64,000 nucleotides of DNA from assembly GCA_964345005.1 (NCBI GenBank), contig CAYFPQ010000001.1, forward strand, positions 1 to 64,000. Reading direction: 5' to 3'. The notes under the pieces were generated by a model. The model ran no database searches and was not told the DNA's origin. It saw only the letters and a program-made list of their open reading frames with translations. The position numbers and the translations under genes were made by a program. Source of the DNA: JABMPJ01 sp964345005. Its GTDB lineage: Bacteria; Verrucomicrobiota; Kiritimatiellia; UBA8416; JABMPJ01. Below, in pieces: positions 17,948-26,413 of this stretch; position 1 is the first letter of the stretch, and every line of letters starts with the position of its first letter.

Positions 17948-18814
17948 ATGGATGTGCATATGCAGGGATTTCACCATCCTGATGTTTCAATCACTGTGCT
18001 GCGGCGCAGGGCTGCGGATTGTCTCCTTGATTGTGTTTTCTGGTATGGGTACTTCGTTGACACCTGTCATTGGCGGGGGCTCTGGACGGATCCCTTTCCG
18101 ACGCGGGCGGCGTACCATTCGGCGGTCTACCGTTTGCGGAAGCGAGGGCTGCTGGTTTCGACGCCGCTTGGCAGGTTTTCGCAGCTGGCTCTCACAGACG
18201 AGGGGAAGCGGCGCGTGAAACGCTTGCATCGTCCCGAGGAGCTGTGGCGGCGGGACTGGTCGGGCTCCTGGTATATGCTTGTTTACGATGTTCCGGAAGA
18301 GAGTCGCAACTATCGTGATGTCTTGCGCGGGTTCTTGAAGAAACAGAAAATGGGTTGTCTTCAGAAGAGCATCTACATCACCCCGACAGACATCCGCCCT
18401 GAGTTTGCGGATCTGGTAGAAGCCATTCAAGTGGACCACTATGCTTATCTCTTCGAGAGCAGGACGGTCCTGGGGTTGGACCCGATGGATATTGTGAATG
18501 ATGCCTGGGATTGGTCCGGCATCAACGTCGGCCACAAGTGGTACCTGCATCGGTACGAGGCGCAGTTGGCGCGCATTGAGGCGGATCTGCTTGATCCTCG
18601 CGCGCTTCAGACCCTTGCCGGGGAAGAGATGAGCGCATACGTCACTGTCATGGACGGTGACCCGTTGCTCCCCAAGGCGCTCTTGCCCAAGGCCTACCTG
18701 GGAGGTGCCGTCTTCAATGTTCACGTTGCGATCACAAAGGCCATCGCCTCTGCACTCAGATCGCACCGGAAGAAAAAGTCTGACGTTAAAACTCACGATC
18801 GTGAGATTAGATGA
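17948..18814 (+). CDS. PaaX-like winged-helix protein with Cas2-fold domain
   Basis: About 288 residues. The N-terminal part (LRRRAADCLLDCVFWYG, then YHSAVYRLRKRGLLV, LALTDEGKRRVKRL) is a winged helix; the centre (SGSWYMLVYDVPEESRNYR, FLKKQKMGCLQKSIYITP) matches the Cas2-like ferredoxin fold found in PaaX-family regulators and Cas2. The frame is open from 17906, but its first 14 codons translate repeat B, and a TATAAT box overlaps 17948, so 17948 or the ATG at 17960 is more likely; the mRNA may be leaderless. The last codons and the stop lie within repeat C. No Cas1 or CRISPR array is present. It may be a transcription repressor or the protein of a small mobile cassette. Confidence 0.75.
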   Translation: MDVHMQGFHHPDVSITVLRRRAADCLLDCVFWYGYFVDTCHWRGLWTDPFPTRAAYHSAVYRLRKRGLLVSTPLGRFSQLALTDEGKRRVKRLHRPEELWRRDWSGSWYMLVYDVPEESRNYRDVLRGFLKKQKMGCLQKSIYITPTDIRPEFADLVEAIQVDHYAYLFESRTVLGLDPMDIVNDAWDWSGINVGHKWYLHRYEAQLARIEADLLDPRALQTLAGEEMSAYVTVMDGDPLLPKALLPKAYLGGAVFNVHVAITKAIASALRSHRKKKSDVKTHDREIR

Positions 18815-18816
18815 CA
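18781..18816 (+). repeat. cassette repeat C at the gene end
   Basis: Bases TGACGTTAAAACTCACGATC and the following 16 match repeat A at 34 of 36 positions, 961 bases downstream in direct orientation. The TGA stop of the PaaX/Cas2-like gene (18812-18814) is part of the repeat, so the repeat encodes the last eleven codons. Confidence 0.85.
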
Positions 18817-18972
18817 TGAGTTCCTTCATGGTCCGTTCGATAGTTCTGTATGATACGTCGCGGTTGGATCCAATGAGATCGGGCGTGAGAACGAACTCGT
18901 TTCGCTGAGTGACGATTCGACGTCACCACATCCTCCCCGTACTGTGTTGCAGAGACCGCTTGAGTTCCGTGC

Positions 18973-20823
18973 ATGGTTTCGGTATTTGTCGACACCATGT
19001 CACAGGCGAAAAGACGGTCCTCCAAGGGCTCCGCATCCAATGGCAAGCTGCGCATTGGGGATATGTGGAACGCGATCACGATTATTGCGTTGTCGCAGAA
19101 CAATCCGCTGAAGGCCATTGCCGAGTTTGTCGAGAACAGCATAGACGCCAAAGCGTCCCATATCACCGTGACCCGGGGTGTTGAGCACAAGCAGCCGTAC
19201 ATTCGGATCAAGGACGATGGGGAGGGGATTCCGCGGGATGATGAAGGGCTGCCCGACTTCAGGTATGTAGCCACACATATCTGCGACTCGATCAAGCGCG
19301 AGCTGAAGGCCCATGGTGCGCAGGGAATCCAGGGCGAGTTCGGAATCGGACTGCTGAGTTTCTGGACGGTGGGGGAGGTCTTGACGCTTACCTGCGCCGG
19401 CGAGGACGGGCATACCTACCAGATGCGGATGGAGAAGGGTGATCCGGGGTATTCGGTTAGCAAGCGACGCTTCCTATTTCCGGAGGGCGGTACCGAACTG
19501 GAAGTCAGGCCTTTGCTGGCGGGGTTGCGGCAGCTCAGCGGGGAGAAGATCCAGTGGTATCTTGCCTCCGAATTGCGCGATCGCATTCGCCAGTCCGGCG
19601 TGGAGGTCCGGGTGATCGATCGCACGGCCCGCAAGGAGTTCGCGGTTGAACCGCGGCGTTTTGCGGGGCGGTTGCTTCACGATCTTCCAGCCACATCGAC
19701 GCCCCTGGGGGATGTATATGCGGAGCTGTATCTCACCGACGAACACCCGGAGCACCGGGTGGGACTCGGGCGCTCGGGCACGCGGGTGCTGGAATCGGTG
19801 GGGCAGTTGTCGCGATTCAACTGCGAGCCCTGGACGAGCGGGTATCTCGAAGGCATCCTGGATGTGCCGTTCCTGCACCTGACCCCCGGTACGCGGGATG
19901 GGGTGGTGCACGACGATGCGCTGCAGGTGCTGTGCGATGCTGTTGCCCCACTGGAGTCGGCGCTGAACGCGGCCATCCAGGAGCAGCGTGAGGCGGAGGA
20001 GCAGCGGGCGAGCAAACACCTGCTGCGATCGGTTCAGCGCGCCCTGCGCGAGGCGTTGCTGGCATTGCCGGCGGAAGAGTATGCCTGGTTCGATGTGCGG
20101 GCCGGCGGCGGGAAGGCCGCGCGGTCCGACCACGGTAGCGGGGCGGAGGCAGTTGGCGAGGAGGCGTCTGAGGAGGGGGCGGCGGATGGTACGCGAGTGC
20201 GTGATGAGTCCGGCCAGCGCCAGTTTTTCGAGTACGAGGGGCCGCTGTTCTCGGTCAAAGTGTCGCCCGCATCGTCCGTGGTCGCTGTGGGTACGGAGCG
20301 CGGATTGCGGGCGGTGGCGCGCGACAAATCGCGTCGACATGTCGAGCGCGACGTCACCTTCGAGTGGCGCTTGGTTGAAGGGGAGGGGCGACTTTCGTCC
20401 GGCGAAGGCGAGTGTGTCCAGTTCCTGGCGCCCGATCAGCCCTGTCTTGCACGCGTTGCGGTAGTGGCGCGGCAGGGGGAGACCGAGTGTCGTGGGGAAG
20501 GGCTACTGACCGTAACCGATTCGCTTGAGCGGGATATGAATCCGGGGCCTGAATCGCGCAAGGGTTTGCCCGGCTATACCTTCCATCGCGCCCCCGGAGA
20601 GCTGTGGCGGTCGCGTTACGACGAGGAGAAGAACGTCATCGTTATCAACAACGGGCACCGCGATTTCGTCTTCGCCGCCCGCAGTCGGGCGCGCAAGCTC
20701 CGGTATATCAGTCGTCTCTTCTCGAAGGAACTCATCCTGCGCAACTTCCCCGGCGTCCCGGTTCAGGAGACTCTCGAGCGAATGATAGAACTTTCGCTCT
20801 ATACGGAAGAGAATCTGCGGTAG
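18973..20823 (+). CDS. MORC-like GHKL ATPase
   Basis: 616 residues. The N-terminal third is a GHKL ATPase: N-box AIAEFVENSIDA (about 50-60), G1 box IKDDGEGIP (80-86), G2 box GEFGIGLLSF (121-130). An S5-like transducer region follows with a long stretch to about residue 330, then an Ala/Glu-rich helical linker, an Ig-like beta domain and a distinct C-terminal domain (NNGHRDFVFAAR). GHKL proteins of the MORC/MutL/Hsp90 type clamp on ATP binding; bacterial MORC-like members are known near restriction and nuclease genes, but none is seen here. ATG at 18973 or 18997 are both possible and neither has a clear ribosome site. It follows the repeat-bounded PaaX/Cas2 cassette by 158 bases. Confidence 0.75.
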   Translation: MVSVFVDTMSQAKRRSSKGSASNGKLRIGDMWNAITIIALSQNNPLKAIAEFVENSIDAKASHITVTRGVEHKQPYIRIKDDGEGIPRDDEGLPDFRYVATHICDSIKRELKAHGAQGIQGEFGIGLLSFWTVGEVLTLTCAGEDGHTYQMRMEKGDPGYSVSKRRFLFPEGGTELEVRPLLAGLRQLSGEKIQWYLASELRDRIRQSGVEVRVIDRTARKEFAVEPRRFAGRLLHDLPATSTPLGDVYAELYLTDEHPEHRVGLGRSGTRVLESVGQLSRFNCEPWTSGYLEGILDVPFLHLTPGTRDGVVHDDALQVLCDAVAPLESALNAAIQEQREAEEQRASKHLLRSVQRALREALLALPAEEYAWFDVRAGGGKAARSDHGSGAEAVGEEASEEGAADGTRVRDESGQRQFFEYEGPLFSVKVSPASSVVAVGTERGLRAVARDKSRRHVERDVTFEWRLVEGEGRLSSGEGECVQFLAPDQPCLARVAVVARQGETECRGEGLLTVTDSLERDMNPGPESRKGLPGYTFHRAPGELWRSRYDEEKNVIVINNGHRDFVFAARSRARKLRYISRLFSKELILRNFPGVPVQETLERMIELSLYTEENLR

Positions 20824-20890
20824 ATGGCGCTACCAGGCGACCCCGCTTCGGGCCAAGTACACACTTCCGTGATGAACCGGAATTGCAGGC

Positions 20891-21088
20891 TTAGTCTTGA
20901 TTCGGGTTATGGAATGGGAGATGATTCCAGTAGAGGTATACGGATGAAGACGCATCAGGCCAATCGGGGTGCTGAGCCCGCAAGCCGCAGGCCTTCAGGC
21001 GGCGTGCAGCATCGCGGAACTGGCCCGCCAAATCCAGTTTCCGTGCAGGTGACATTGTCCTGAATATCTCCACTTGCTCCGGTGTCAT
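20891..21088 (-). CDS. small conserved hypothetical protein
   Basis: About 65 residues starting MTPEQVEIFRTMSPARKLDL and continuing RRLKACGLRAQHPDWP. I recognise this pattern (M-T-P-E-Q, M-x-P-x-x-K/R-L, R-x-L-K-A-x-x-L-R-x-x-H-P-D-W) from a widespread family of short bacterial proteins of unknown function. The usual C-terminal helix after HPDW is not clear here, so the end may be altered. I chose the ATG at 21088 because AAAGG lies about 10 bases upstream; an ATG at 21097 is in frame. The rest of the 20,824-21,334 interval holds only repeats. Confidence 0.5.
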   Translation of the reverse strand: MTPEQVEIFRTMSPARKLDLAGQFRDAARRLKACGLRAQHPDWPDASSSVYLYWNHLPFHNPNQD

Positions 21089-21166
21089 CCTCACCATACC
21101 TTTCTGTCATCATGCTTGCACCGCCGCGGGTGGCGGTCAGGGTCGGATTTTTCCCTTCTTGTGCTG

Positions 21167-21198
21167 GGCAGTTCATGTTGCATGCAGCATGAACTGCC
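21167..21198. promoter_or_regulatory. 32-base palindrome with inner TGCATGCA
   Basis: Arms GGCAGTTCATG (21167-21177) and CATGAACTGCC (21188-21198) are perfect reverse complements, and the loop itself contains the palindrome TGCATGCA. It lies upstream of the small conserved minus-strand gene and downstream of the glycosyltransferase at 21335. Operator or terminator; there is no T-run. Confidence 0.45.
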
Positions 21199-21282
21199 AT
21201 GCGTCCGTAGCCCGAAAGAAGGAACCATCAGATGTCGTCAAGAAGTGGAACCCGATGGCGAGTCGGGGGTTCAAAGGTGATA

Positions 21283-21324
21283 GAAGGTCTGTCCCTATTC
21301 TGTCCCAGTCCCTATTCTGTCCCA
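21283..21324. repeat. microduplication next to AGAAGGTCTGTCCC motif
   Basis: The 16-base unit GTCCCTATTCTGTCCC occurs twice (21292-21307 and 21309-21324), one base apart, right after AGAAGGTCT. It ends about 10 bases from the stop codon of the glycosyltransferase. A similar motif with its own tandem duplications is at 29,841-29,924. Confidence 0.7.
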
Positions 21325-21334
21325 ACCTCTCACC

Positions 21335-22273
21335 TCAGAAGTTCCGGCTCTGCTCCAGGTAGAGCGGCCGGTCTTTGATTTCATCGAAGACACGACGAAG
21401 GTACTGGCCAATGATGCCGATGCAGAACATCTGCAGGCCCGTGATGAAGAGCGTGGCGAAGGCCAGGGATACGGTGCCCATGTGGCGCGGATGTCCCGTG
21501 TTCACATGGTAGATCCATGCCGCGATACACCCGGCAATCGATCCTGCACAGATCCACCCGCCAAGGTAGAAGATCAGCCGCAAAGGCGTTCCGCTGAACG
21601 AGGCGATGGCGTTGAGCGCGAGTGTGAAAGACTTCTTGAACGTGTATTTCTTGTCGCCCGCGTATCGGGGGTCGCGGTCGTACAGCACGCTGCCTTGCTT
21701 GAAACCGATCCAGGAGGCCAGTCCGCGCATGTAGCGGTGATGCTCCCTCAGTCCCGATATGGCCTTGGCGGCCTTACGGTCGAGAAGGCGGAAGTCGCCA
21801 CTGTCCGTCACCATCTCCACTTCGGTGATCTTCTTGAAGATACGGTAGAAGGCGAACGCCAAAAATTTCTTGAGAGGCTTCTCCCCCTTGCGCTTGGTCC
21901 GGATGGCGTGGACGACGTCGTATCCCTCTTTCCACTTTGCGATGAGGTCCGGGATCGTTTCAGGAGGGTCCTGGAGGTCTGCATCGATCGTAACGACCGC
22001 ATCGCCGCCGGCGTTGGCCATCCCGGCGGTAATGGCCGCCTGGTGTCCAAAGTTGCGTGAGAACTTGATGAACTTCACCCGCGGGTCGCGCTCTGCGGTC
22101 TTGCAGACCCACTCGAAGCTGCTGTCCTTGCTCCCATCGTCGATGAAGAGGAACTCCACCGCTTCGTCCAGCCCCTCGAACACCTTGCAGGTCCGCTCGT
22201 AGAGAACCGGCAGCGCCTCCTCCTCGTTCAGGTAGGGAATCACGACGGATACAGTCTTGGCTTCAGAATTCAT
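21335..22273 (-). CDS. polyprenyl-phosphate glycosyltransferase, GT2 (GtrB/DPM1-like)
   Basis: 312 residues. The GT-A fold is evident: VSVVIPYLNEEEALP, FLFIDDGSKDSSFE, FSRNFGHQAAITAGMANAGG and TIDADLQDPPE (the DxD-type motif), then two C-terminal membrane helices (about 232-258 and 270-295). This is the GtrB/ArnC/DPM1 branch that moves a sugar from a nucleotide onto undecaprenyl phosphate at the inner membrane. It is followed on the same strand, about 100 bases upstream of it, by a GT4 enzyme, both part of a surface glycan set. No clear ribosome site precedes the ATG. Confidence 0.9.
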   Translation of the reverse strand: MNSEAKTVSVVIPYLNEEEALPVLYERTCKVFEGLDEAVEFLFIDDGSKDSSFEWVCKTAERDPRVKFIKFSRNFGHQAAITAGMANAGGDAVVTIDADLQDPPETIPDLIAKWKEGYDVVHAIRTKRKGEKPLKKFLAFAFYRIFKKITEVEMVTDSGDFRLLDRKAAKAISGLREHHRYMRGLASWIGFKQGSVLYDRDPRYAGDKKYTFKKSFTLALNAIASFSGTPLRLIFYLGGWICAGSIAGCIAAWIYHVNTGHPRHMGTVSLAFATLFITGLQMFCIGIIGQYLRRVFDEIKDRPLYLEQSRNF

Positions 22274-22290
22274 GGTGAGGAAAATCTAAC

Positions 22291-22360
22291 CACGGATGGA
22301 CACGGATGTACACGGATAAAAGGGGAGAGCTCGCGCAAAGGCGCAGAGGCGCAAAGAACG
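22291..22360. repeat. two short interspersed repeats
   Basis: Bases 22291-22320 are three ACACGGAT-type units (CACGGATGGACACGGATG...), and 22330-22360 is CTCGCGCAAAGGCGCAGAGG with its continuation. The second recurs at about 46,706-46,735 and inside the YfhO-like gene at 50,269-50,301. They fill the space between two glycosyltransferase genes. Confidence 0.65.
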
Positions 22361-22375
22361 AGCGTTTGTCATTCC

Positions 22376-23632
22376 TTATCCGCTTGGCGTGTTCGCGTCT
22401 TCGCGCGAGAACCCTTTTCCTTCAACGAGGGCGATGATCGGGTCGGAGACTTGGCGGGCGCAGACCTCCAAGTCGCTCACTTCGCGGCTGGTTTCGAGCG
22501 CCGCCTCGCCAAAGCGTGCACGGAGATCGGGGTCACGGTAGAGTTGTAGCAGCTTCTGCCGGAACTCCTCCGGATTGTCCGGCGCAAACAGGAAGCCGTT
22601 CTCGCCGTCCTTGATTACCTCGGCAACGCCCTTCAGGTTCGCGGCGAGCACCGGCTTGGCGCAGCCCATCTCGTGGTTGAGGGTATCGGTCATGTGGAAG
22701 TGATCGGTTTCCTGCCCGATGCGCATGACGAGCCCGACATCCGTGGCGGCAATTGCCTCGTTCAGCGATTTCTCGTCGGGCATCCATCCCGGCAGCAGAA
22801 CATGGTCCTGAACGCCCAACTCCTCGACCAGCGTTCTCAGGTTGGCCATCTCGCCCCCGTCGCCCATGAGCAGGAAGCGCAGTGTCGGGATGTCCTCTTT
22901 CAATTCCGCGACACGATGAACCACCCAGTCGTTCCCCTTGTTGGGATGCATGATGCCGTGGTGCGTCATCACGAAGTCATCGTCGGTGAACCCAAGCTTC
23001 TCTCTCGCTGCCCGACGCGCCTCTGCGTCGAGGGGAAAGAAGATGTCACGGTCGCAAGGGTTGCGCTCAACGGAGAGTGCCTCGCGCGGTACGCCACGTT
23101 CCACCAGGTAGTCGTGGATGAAATAGACCTTAGTCAGGATTGCGGGGATCCGTTTCCACGACTGAATATCCAGCCACTCGATGAAGTTGCCCAGTGGTCT
23201 GAGCCAGGGATGTTTCTCCGTATAGATCCGGCAGAAGAAGTCCATGACCGTTGTAACGATGTTCTTCCCGTAGAAGATACGCAGAATCCACCCGGTCAGC
23301 GGCATCGTATCGTTCGTATGCGTTACCACGTCCATCCGCTTGAACCGGCACCACAGAGCTATCCACGGCAGCCACAGCAGCCACAAGACGGTTCTGCTCC
23401 ACTTGTGCGTAGGATTCGCCCGATCCCACGTGAACGGGAGCTCGTGCATGATCACATACTTCGCCGCATACTCGGAGAGGGCGTCTTCTGACTTCGGGCC
23501 CACGAAGTGAACTTCATACCCCCGCTCGTGCAGGATTTCGATCGTTCGGGGGCGGTTATGTCCTCCACAGCAGATGTCTCCGGCGAGGCCGTAGCGGTGG
23601 AGAATGGCGACTTTGGGTTTCTTTGTGCTCAT
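22376..23632 (-). CDS. glycosyltransferase, GT4-like
   Basis: About 418 residues from MSTKKPKVAI. N-terminal Rossmann domain (VAILHRYGLAGDICCGGHNRPRTIEILHERGYEV with the acceptor loop) and C-terminal donor domain (MTHHGIMHPNKGNDWVV, LLMGDGGEMANLR, VLLPGWMPDEK, and the E-x7-E-like region MTDTLNHEMGCAKPVLAANLKGVAEVI). It is a retaining GT-B enzyme; sugar and acceptor are unknown. The frame extends to 23659 into the upstream ATPase gene, but the ATG at 23632 lies just after that gene's stop (23640) and precedes the conserved core. A related short fragment sits at 26.2-26.4 kb. Confidence 0.85.
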   Translation of the reverse strand: MSTKKPKVAILHRYGLAGDICCGGHNRPRTIEILHERGYEVHFVGPKSEDALSEYAAKYVIMHELPFTWDRANPTHKWSRTVLWLLWLPWIALWCRFKRMDVVTHTNDTMPLTGWILRIFYGKNIVTTVMDFFCRIYTEKHPWLRPLGNFIEWLDIQSWKRIPAILTKVYFIHDYLVERGVPREALSVERNPCDRDIFFPLDAEARRAAREKLGFTDDDFVMTHHGIMHPNKGNDWVVHRVAELKEDIPTLRFLLMGDGGEMANLRTLVEELGVQDHVLLPGWMPDEKSLNEAIAATDVGLVMRIGQETDHFHMTDTLNHEMGCAKPVLAANLKGVAEVIKDGENGFLFAPDNPEEFRQKLLQLYRDPDLRARFGEAALETSREVSDLEVCARQVSDPIIALVEGKGFSREDANTPSG

Positions 23633-23639
23633 ATGCTTC

Positions 23640-24712
23640 CTAACTGATAATGTTCCCATGCCAGAGCTCCTTCAAGAACTCACTCCACGGGAGAATCTCT
23701 ATGTTGTCTTCAGTCCGGCGACGCCTGGGGTCTCGGGATACGAGGATGGAGCGTTTTGGTGAGTATTCCTCTTTGAAGGCTCGGAGGCCCTTGAGATGCT
23801 GACGCACAGCCATTTCGGTGGCCTTTACCTCGATGGCAACTTCGTGTTGTCCGAGCACGAAATCGATCTCGATCTGCGACGAGGTGCGCCAGAAGGCGAA
23901 GGGATAGAACAGTTCCGTATAGCTTCGATGGGCGCGTATCTCCATCCAAACGAAGTGCTCAAGAGCCCGCCCGAACACATCAGAGCCCGCCTCGATGTTG
24001 CCCCGATGCGCCAACAGGTTAACGGGGCCGATATCGAAGAGGTAGAACTTCGGAGCCACTGCTAGGCGGCGTTTCCGCTTTGCCCTGTACGCGGGAAGCT
24101 CCTCGCCGATCAGCGTATCTTCGAGGATCTGGAAGTACTCTCGGACGGTCGGGCTACTGACGCCGCACTCACGGGCTATGTTCGAGTAGTTGGTGGTTTC
24201 GCCATTTGAAAGTGCGGCAATTTCCAGGAATCGGCTGAATGCCGGTATGTTGCGTGTCAGCGCCTCGGCCACCACCTCCTCGCGCAGATAATCCCCGATA
24301 TAGGACTGTAACAGGCGTGCGGGCGATGTGCTCTGGTAGTGACGCGGCACGAGACCGGCATTCAGTGCCCGGTCAAGCGACAGTTCCGGAACTTCGGGCG
24401 TGACGAGGGGGAATAGCTCGTACCTGACAGCACGCCCTCCTAACCGGTTGGCGTGGCCTCGTTAGAGTGTTNNNNNNNNNNGATGATGGGGGAGGTCTGG
24501 GTGTCGCCGTCCAGTCCCAGGGCCGTACACTCTTCACGAATCAGATCTGGTCGTGCCGTTAGGCGCCGGTACTCGGAGGCCTTGAGCAGATCGTAGCGTA
24601 ATGCCTCGGGAAAGAGACTGCGGAGCAGCGTGCTTTTTCCTGTCTGCCGTGGTCCCCACAGAAAGCAGGTCTCCTGAGCGCTGAGGGGCAGCTTGAGAAG
24701 TCGATCATACAT
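23640..24712 (-). CDS. DUF4143 AAA ATPase (interrupted by an assembly gap)
   Basis: Two open pieces belong to one gene. The N-terminal piece (24482-24712) has the Walker A motif in FLWGPRQTGKSTLL and ends at TSPII, just before the expected Walker B. The C-terminal piece resumes with RGHANRLGGRAVRYELFPL, LVPRHYQS, a winged-helix region and the DUF4143 PD-(D/E)xK-like end EIDFVLGQHEVAIEVKAT. By comparison with the family about 35-40 residues with the Walker B motif are missing, far more than ten Ns can hold. Such ATPases are frequent in accessory regions; their function is not established. It directly precedes the GT4 gene on the same strand. Confidence 0.8.
24472..24481. other. assembly gap (10 N) in the first DUF4143 gene
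   Basis: Ten Ns separate the Walker A half from the rest of the gene. Family alignment by eye predicts roughly 105-120 missing bases, so the run is a placeholder. The apparent stop codons around it in single-frame translation are artefacts of the wrong gap length. Confidence 0.9.
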
Positions 24713-24814
24713 AGGAAAAATAAATTGCGTATCTTTGAATTACACGAATTATTAAATCTAACATTCGGACAGTCAACGAAAAACGCGTGCGAAAACACGA
24801 GCGTATGGAGTAAG

Positions 24815-24838
24815 TGACATACGGACGTCCATATGTCA
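24815..24838. promoter_or_regulatory. 24-base near-perfect palindrome upstream of DUF4143 gene 1
   Basis: Arms TGACATA and TATGTCA enclose GGACGTCC, itself a palindrome, with a single mismatched pair. It is about 103 bases upstream of the DUF4143 start at 24712 and just beyond the stop of the next DUF4143 gene at 24862. An operator for autoregulation is plausible. Confidence 0.4.
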
Positions 24839-24861
24839 AACACGCCTTCAATCGGAGCCTA

Positions 24862-26136
24862 CTATTCTTCTACACCGGTTTTCTTATCTGCCATCGGCGC
24901 AACATGAAGAACGCGATGGTCCCCACGAGCGCAAAGATGAAGAGACAAGCTACGACGACCAGTATGAGATCCCTGTTCGTTCTCATGGAATCTTGCCCCA
25001 TTCCTGGCCATTTTCACAACGTCTTCCAAGGGGATGACGGTGACCTTTCTGTGCAGAGGGTATCGTTTTGTCCCGGGGTAGACCACATGGAGATGATCGA
25101 GCTTGAGATCTTCAAGAGCGACATGCATAGACCGCGTGAGTGAGGGAGCGTCCGAGAACTTGAACTCGAACCCCAAGCGCTTTCCGGACCGGAATACCAA
25201 CAGGTCGAGTTCTGCGCCTCCATGCGTTGCCCAGTAGTACGCATCTCTTGTGTTGAATGAACTGATGACATGCTCGACCGCAAAGCCTTCCCACGAAGCA
25301 CCCAGTTTCGGGTGCTTCATAACATCGCTTAGGGACGGAAGCTGAAGAAGGGAGTGAAGTACCCCAGTGTCGCGAATATACACCTTCGGTGCCTTCACTT
25401 GCCGCTTCTTGATATTCTCAAACCAGGGAGGAAGTACGCGGACCATGTATGAGCCGGCCAGTATGTCCAGATACCGACGAGCAGTATGCTCGGATGCTCC
25501 CAGCGAGCGCGCGAACTCGGCGGCGTTCCACGTTTGCCCATGGTAGTGCGCAACCATCGTCCAGAAACGCCTAAGGGTCTCGGCGGGGATCGTGATGCCG
25601 AGTTGCGGAATGTCGCGCTCCAGAAAGGTGCGTAGAAATCCCTCTCGCCAGACAGTGCTCGCCGAACCGTCCGGTGCGAGAAAGGAGCGGGGGAACCCGC
25701 CTCGATCCCAAAGCGTGTCTCGCTTGTCGGCGCCGACTTCGGACAGGTCGAACCCGGAAAGATCCACAAAGCCTATGCGTCCCGCCAGCGATTCCGAGGC
25801 GCCCTTCATCAAGGAGGGCGCAGCGCTACCGAGAATGAGAAACCGTGCTTCGTTTTCGGGGCGGTCAACCAGTACGCGCAAGATCTCGAACAGTTCAGGC
25901 CGACGCTGCACTTCGTCGATTACGACTAGGCCACGAAGATTTTCAAGCACGGTCATTGGGGCGTCAAGCTGCTGTCGATCGACCGGATCTTCCAAGTCAA
26001 ATGTTGTAGCTTCGCGGTCCTGGATGATTCGCGCCAAGGTTGTCTTGCCGCACTGGCGCGGCCCAAGGAGGGCTGCGACGGGATGCACGCGCAGCGCTTC
26101 AGATACCCGTTCGGCATAGATGGGACGGTCAATCAT
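24862..26136 (-). CDS. DUF4143 AAA ATPase 2
   Basis: 424 residues. Walker A LLGPRQCGKTTLA, Walker B GLVVIDEVQRRP, sensor ILGSAAPSLMKGASESLAGR, then an HTH region (HYHGQTWNAAEFARSLGAS) and the DUF4143 domain. The C-terminal part has a PD-(D/E)xK-type signature GGAELDLLVFRSGKRLGFEFKF. This is the common archaeal/bacterial ATPase family of unknown role, often multi-copy. It closely resembles the copies at 51.5 kb and 55.7 kb. A last stretch of about 50 residues after VVKMARNGARF looks non-homologous and may be a read-through extension. It is divergent from a Fic gene, with a small inverted repeat between. Confidence 0.88.
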   Translation of the reverse strand: MIDRPIYAERVSEALRVHPVAALLGPRQCGKTTLARIIQDREATTFDLEDPVDRQQLDAPMTVLENLRGLVVIDEVQRRPELFEILRVLVDRPENEARFLILGSAAPSLMKGASESLAGRIGFVDLSGFDLSEVGADKRDTLWDRGGFPRSFLAPDGSASTVWREGFLRTFLERDIPQLGITIPAETLRRFWTMVAHYHGQTWNAAEFARSLGASEHTARRYLDILAGSYMVRVLPPWFENIKKRQVKAPKVYIRDTGVLHSLLQLPSLSDVMKHPKLGASWEGFAVEHVISSFNTRDAYYWATHGGAELDLLVFRSGKRLGFEFKFSDAPSLTRSMHVALEDLKLDHLHVVYPGTKRYPLHRKVTVIPLEDVVKMARNGARFHENEQGSHTGRRSLSLHLCARGDHRVLHVAPMADKKTGVEE

Positions 26137-26153
26137 GCAAGCATAATAATCAC

Positions 26154-26182
26154 GAAAATCAGAATGTCAATATCCGATTTTC
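26154..26182. promoter_or_regulatory. inverted repeat upstream of DUF4143 gene 2
   Basis: Arms GAAAATC (26154-26160) and GATTTTC (26176-26182) lie 18 bases before the start codon at 26136 (minus strand), in an AT-rich promoter-like stretch. Possible operator; weak on its own. Confidence 0.3.
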
Positions 26183-26223
26183 ACATTTGTCTTAACGATT
26201 CTGGGTTGCTTCGGAGCACACTA

Positions 26224-26403
26224 CTCCACAGATCTCCCCTTCCGAGCCATGGCCAGGACGTAATCGACCGACAGCCCGTTGATGATCGCAAGCGGACCCA
26301 TCATCGGAAGAAGGTATCGCACCTGCGATTCCCACGGTAGCCGGATGAGGTACTGGATGGTCACATACTTTGCGGCATACTCGGACAGACCATCCATCTT
26401 GCG
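26224..26403 (-). pseudogene. fragment resembling the N-terminal part of a glycosyltransferase
   Basis: The minus strand reads GLSEYAAKYVTIQYLIRLPW, close to ALSEYAAKYVIMHELPFTW in the GT4 enzyme encoded at 22,376-23,632, and the DNA of the two stretches is alike over about 30 bases. Downstream the fragment reads GLSVDYVLAMARKG and then stops. There is no N-terminal Rossmann glycine loop and no C-terminal donor domain. I read it as the remnant of a second glycosyltransferase cut away when the Fic/ATPase island formed; the evidence is one short similarity. Confidence 0.4.
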
Positions 26404-26413
26404 CTCAATGGAG

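Noticed and set aside
17820..18816. CRISPR array next to a Cas2 gene
   Set aside because: There are only three repeat copies, one inverted, with unequal spacing (about 63 and 840 bases), and no Cas1 or effector gene. The Cas2 fold is in a PaaX-like protein.
22291..22320. ACACGGAT triplication as a regulatory iteron array
   Set aside because: Only three units, no replication gene nearby, and the string is a common dispersed repeat in this sort of genome.
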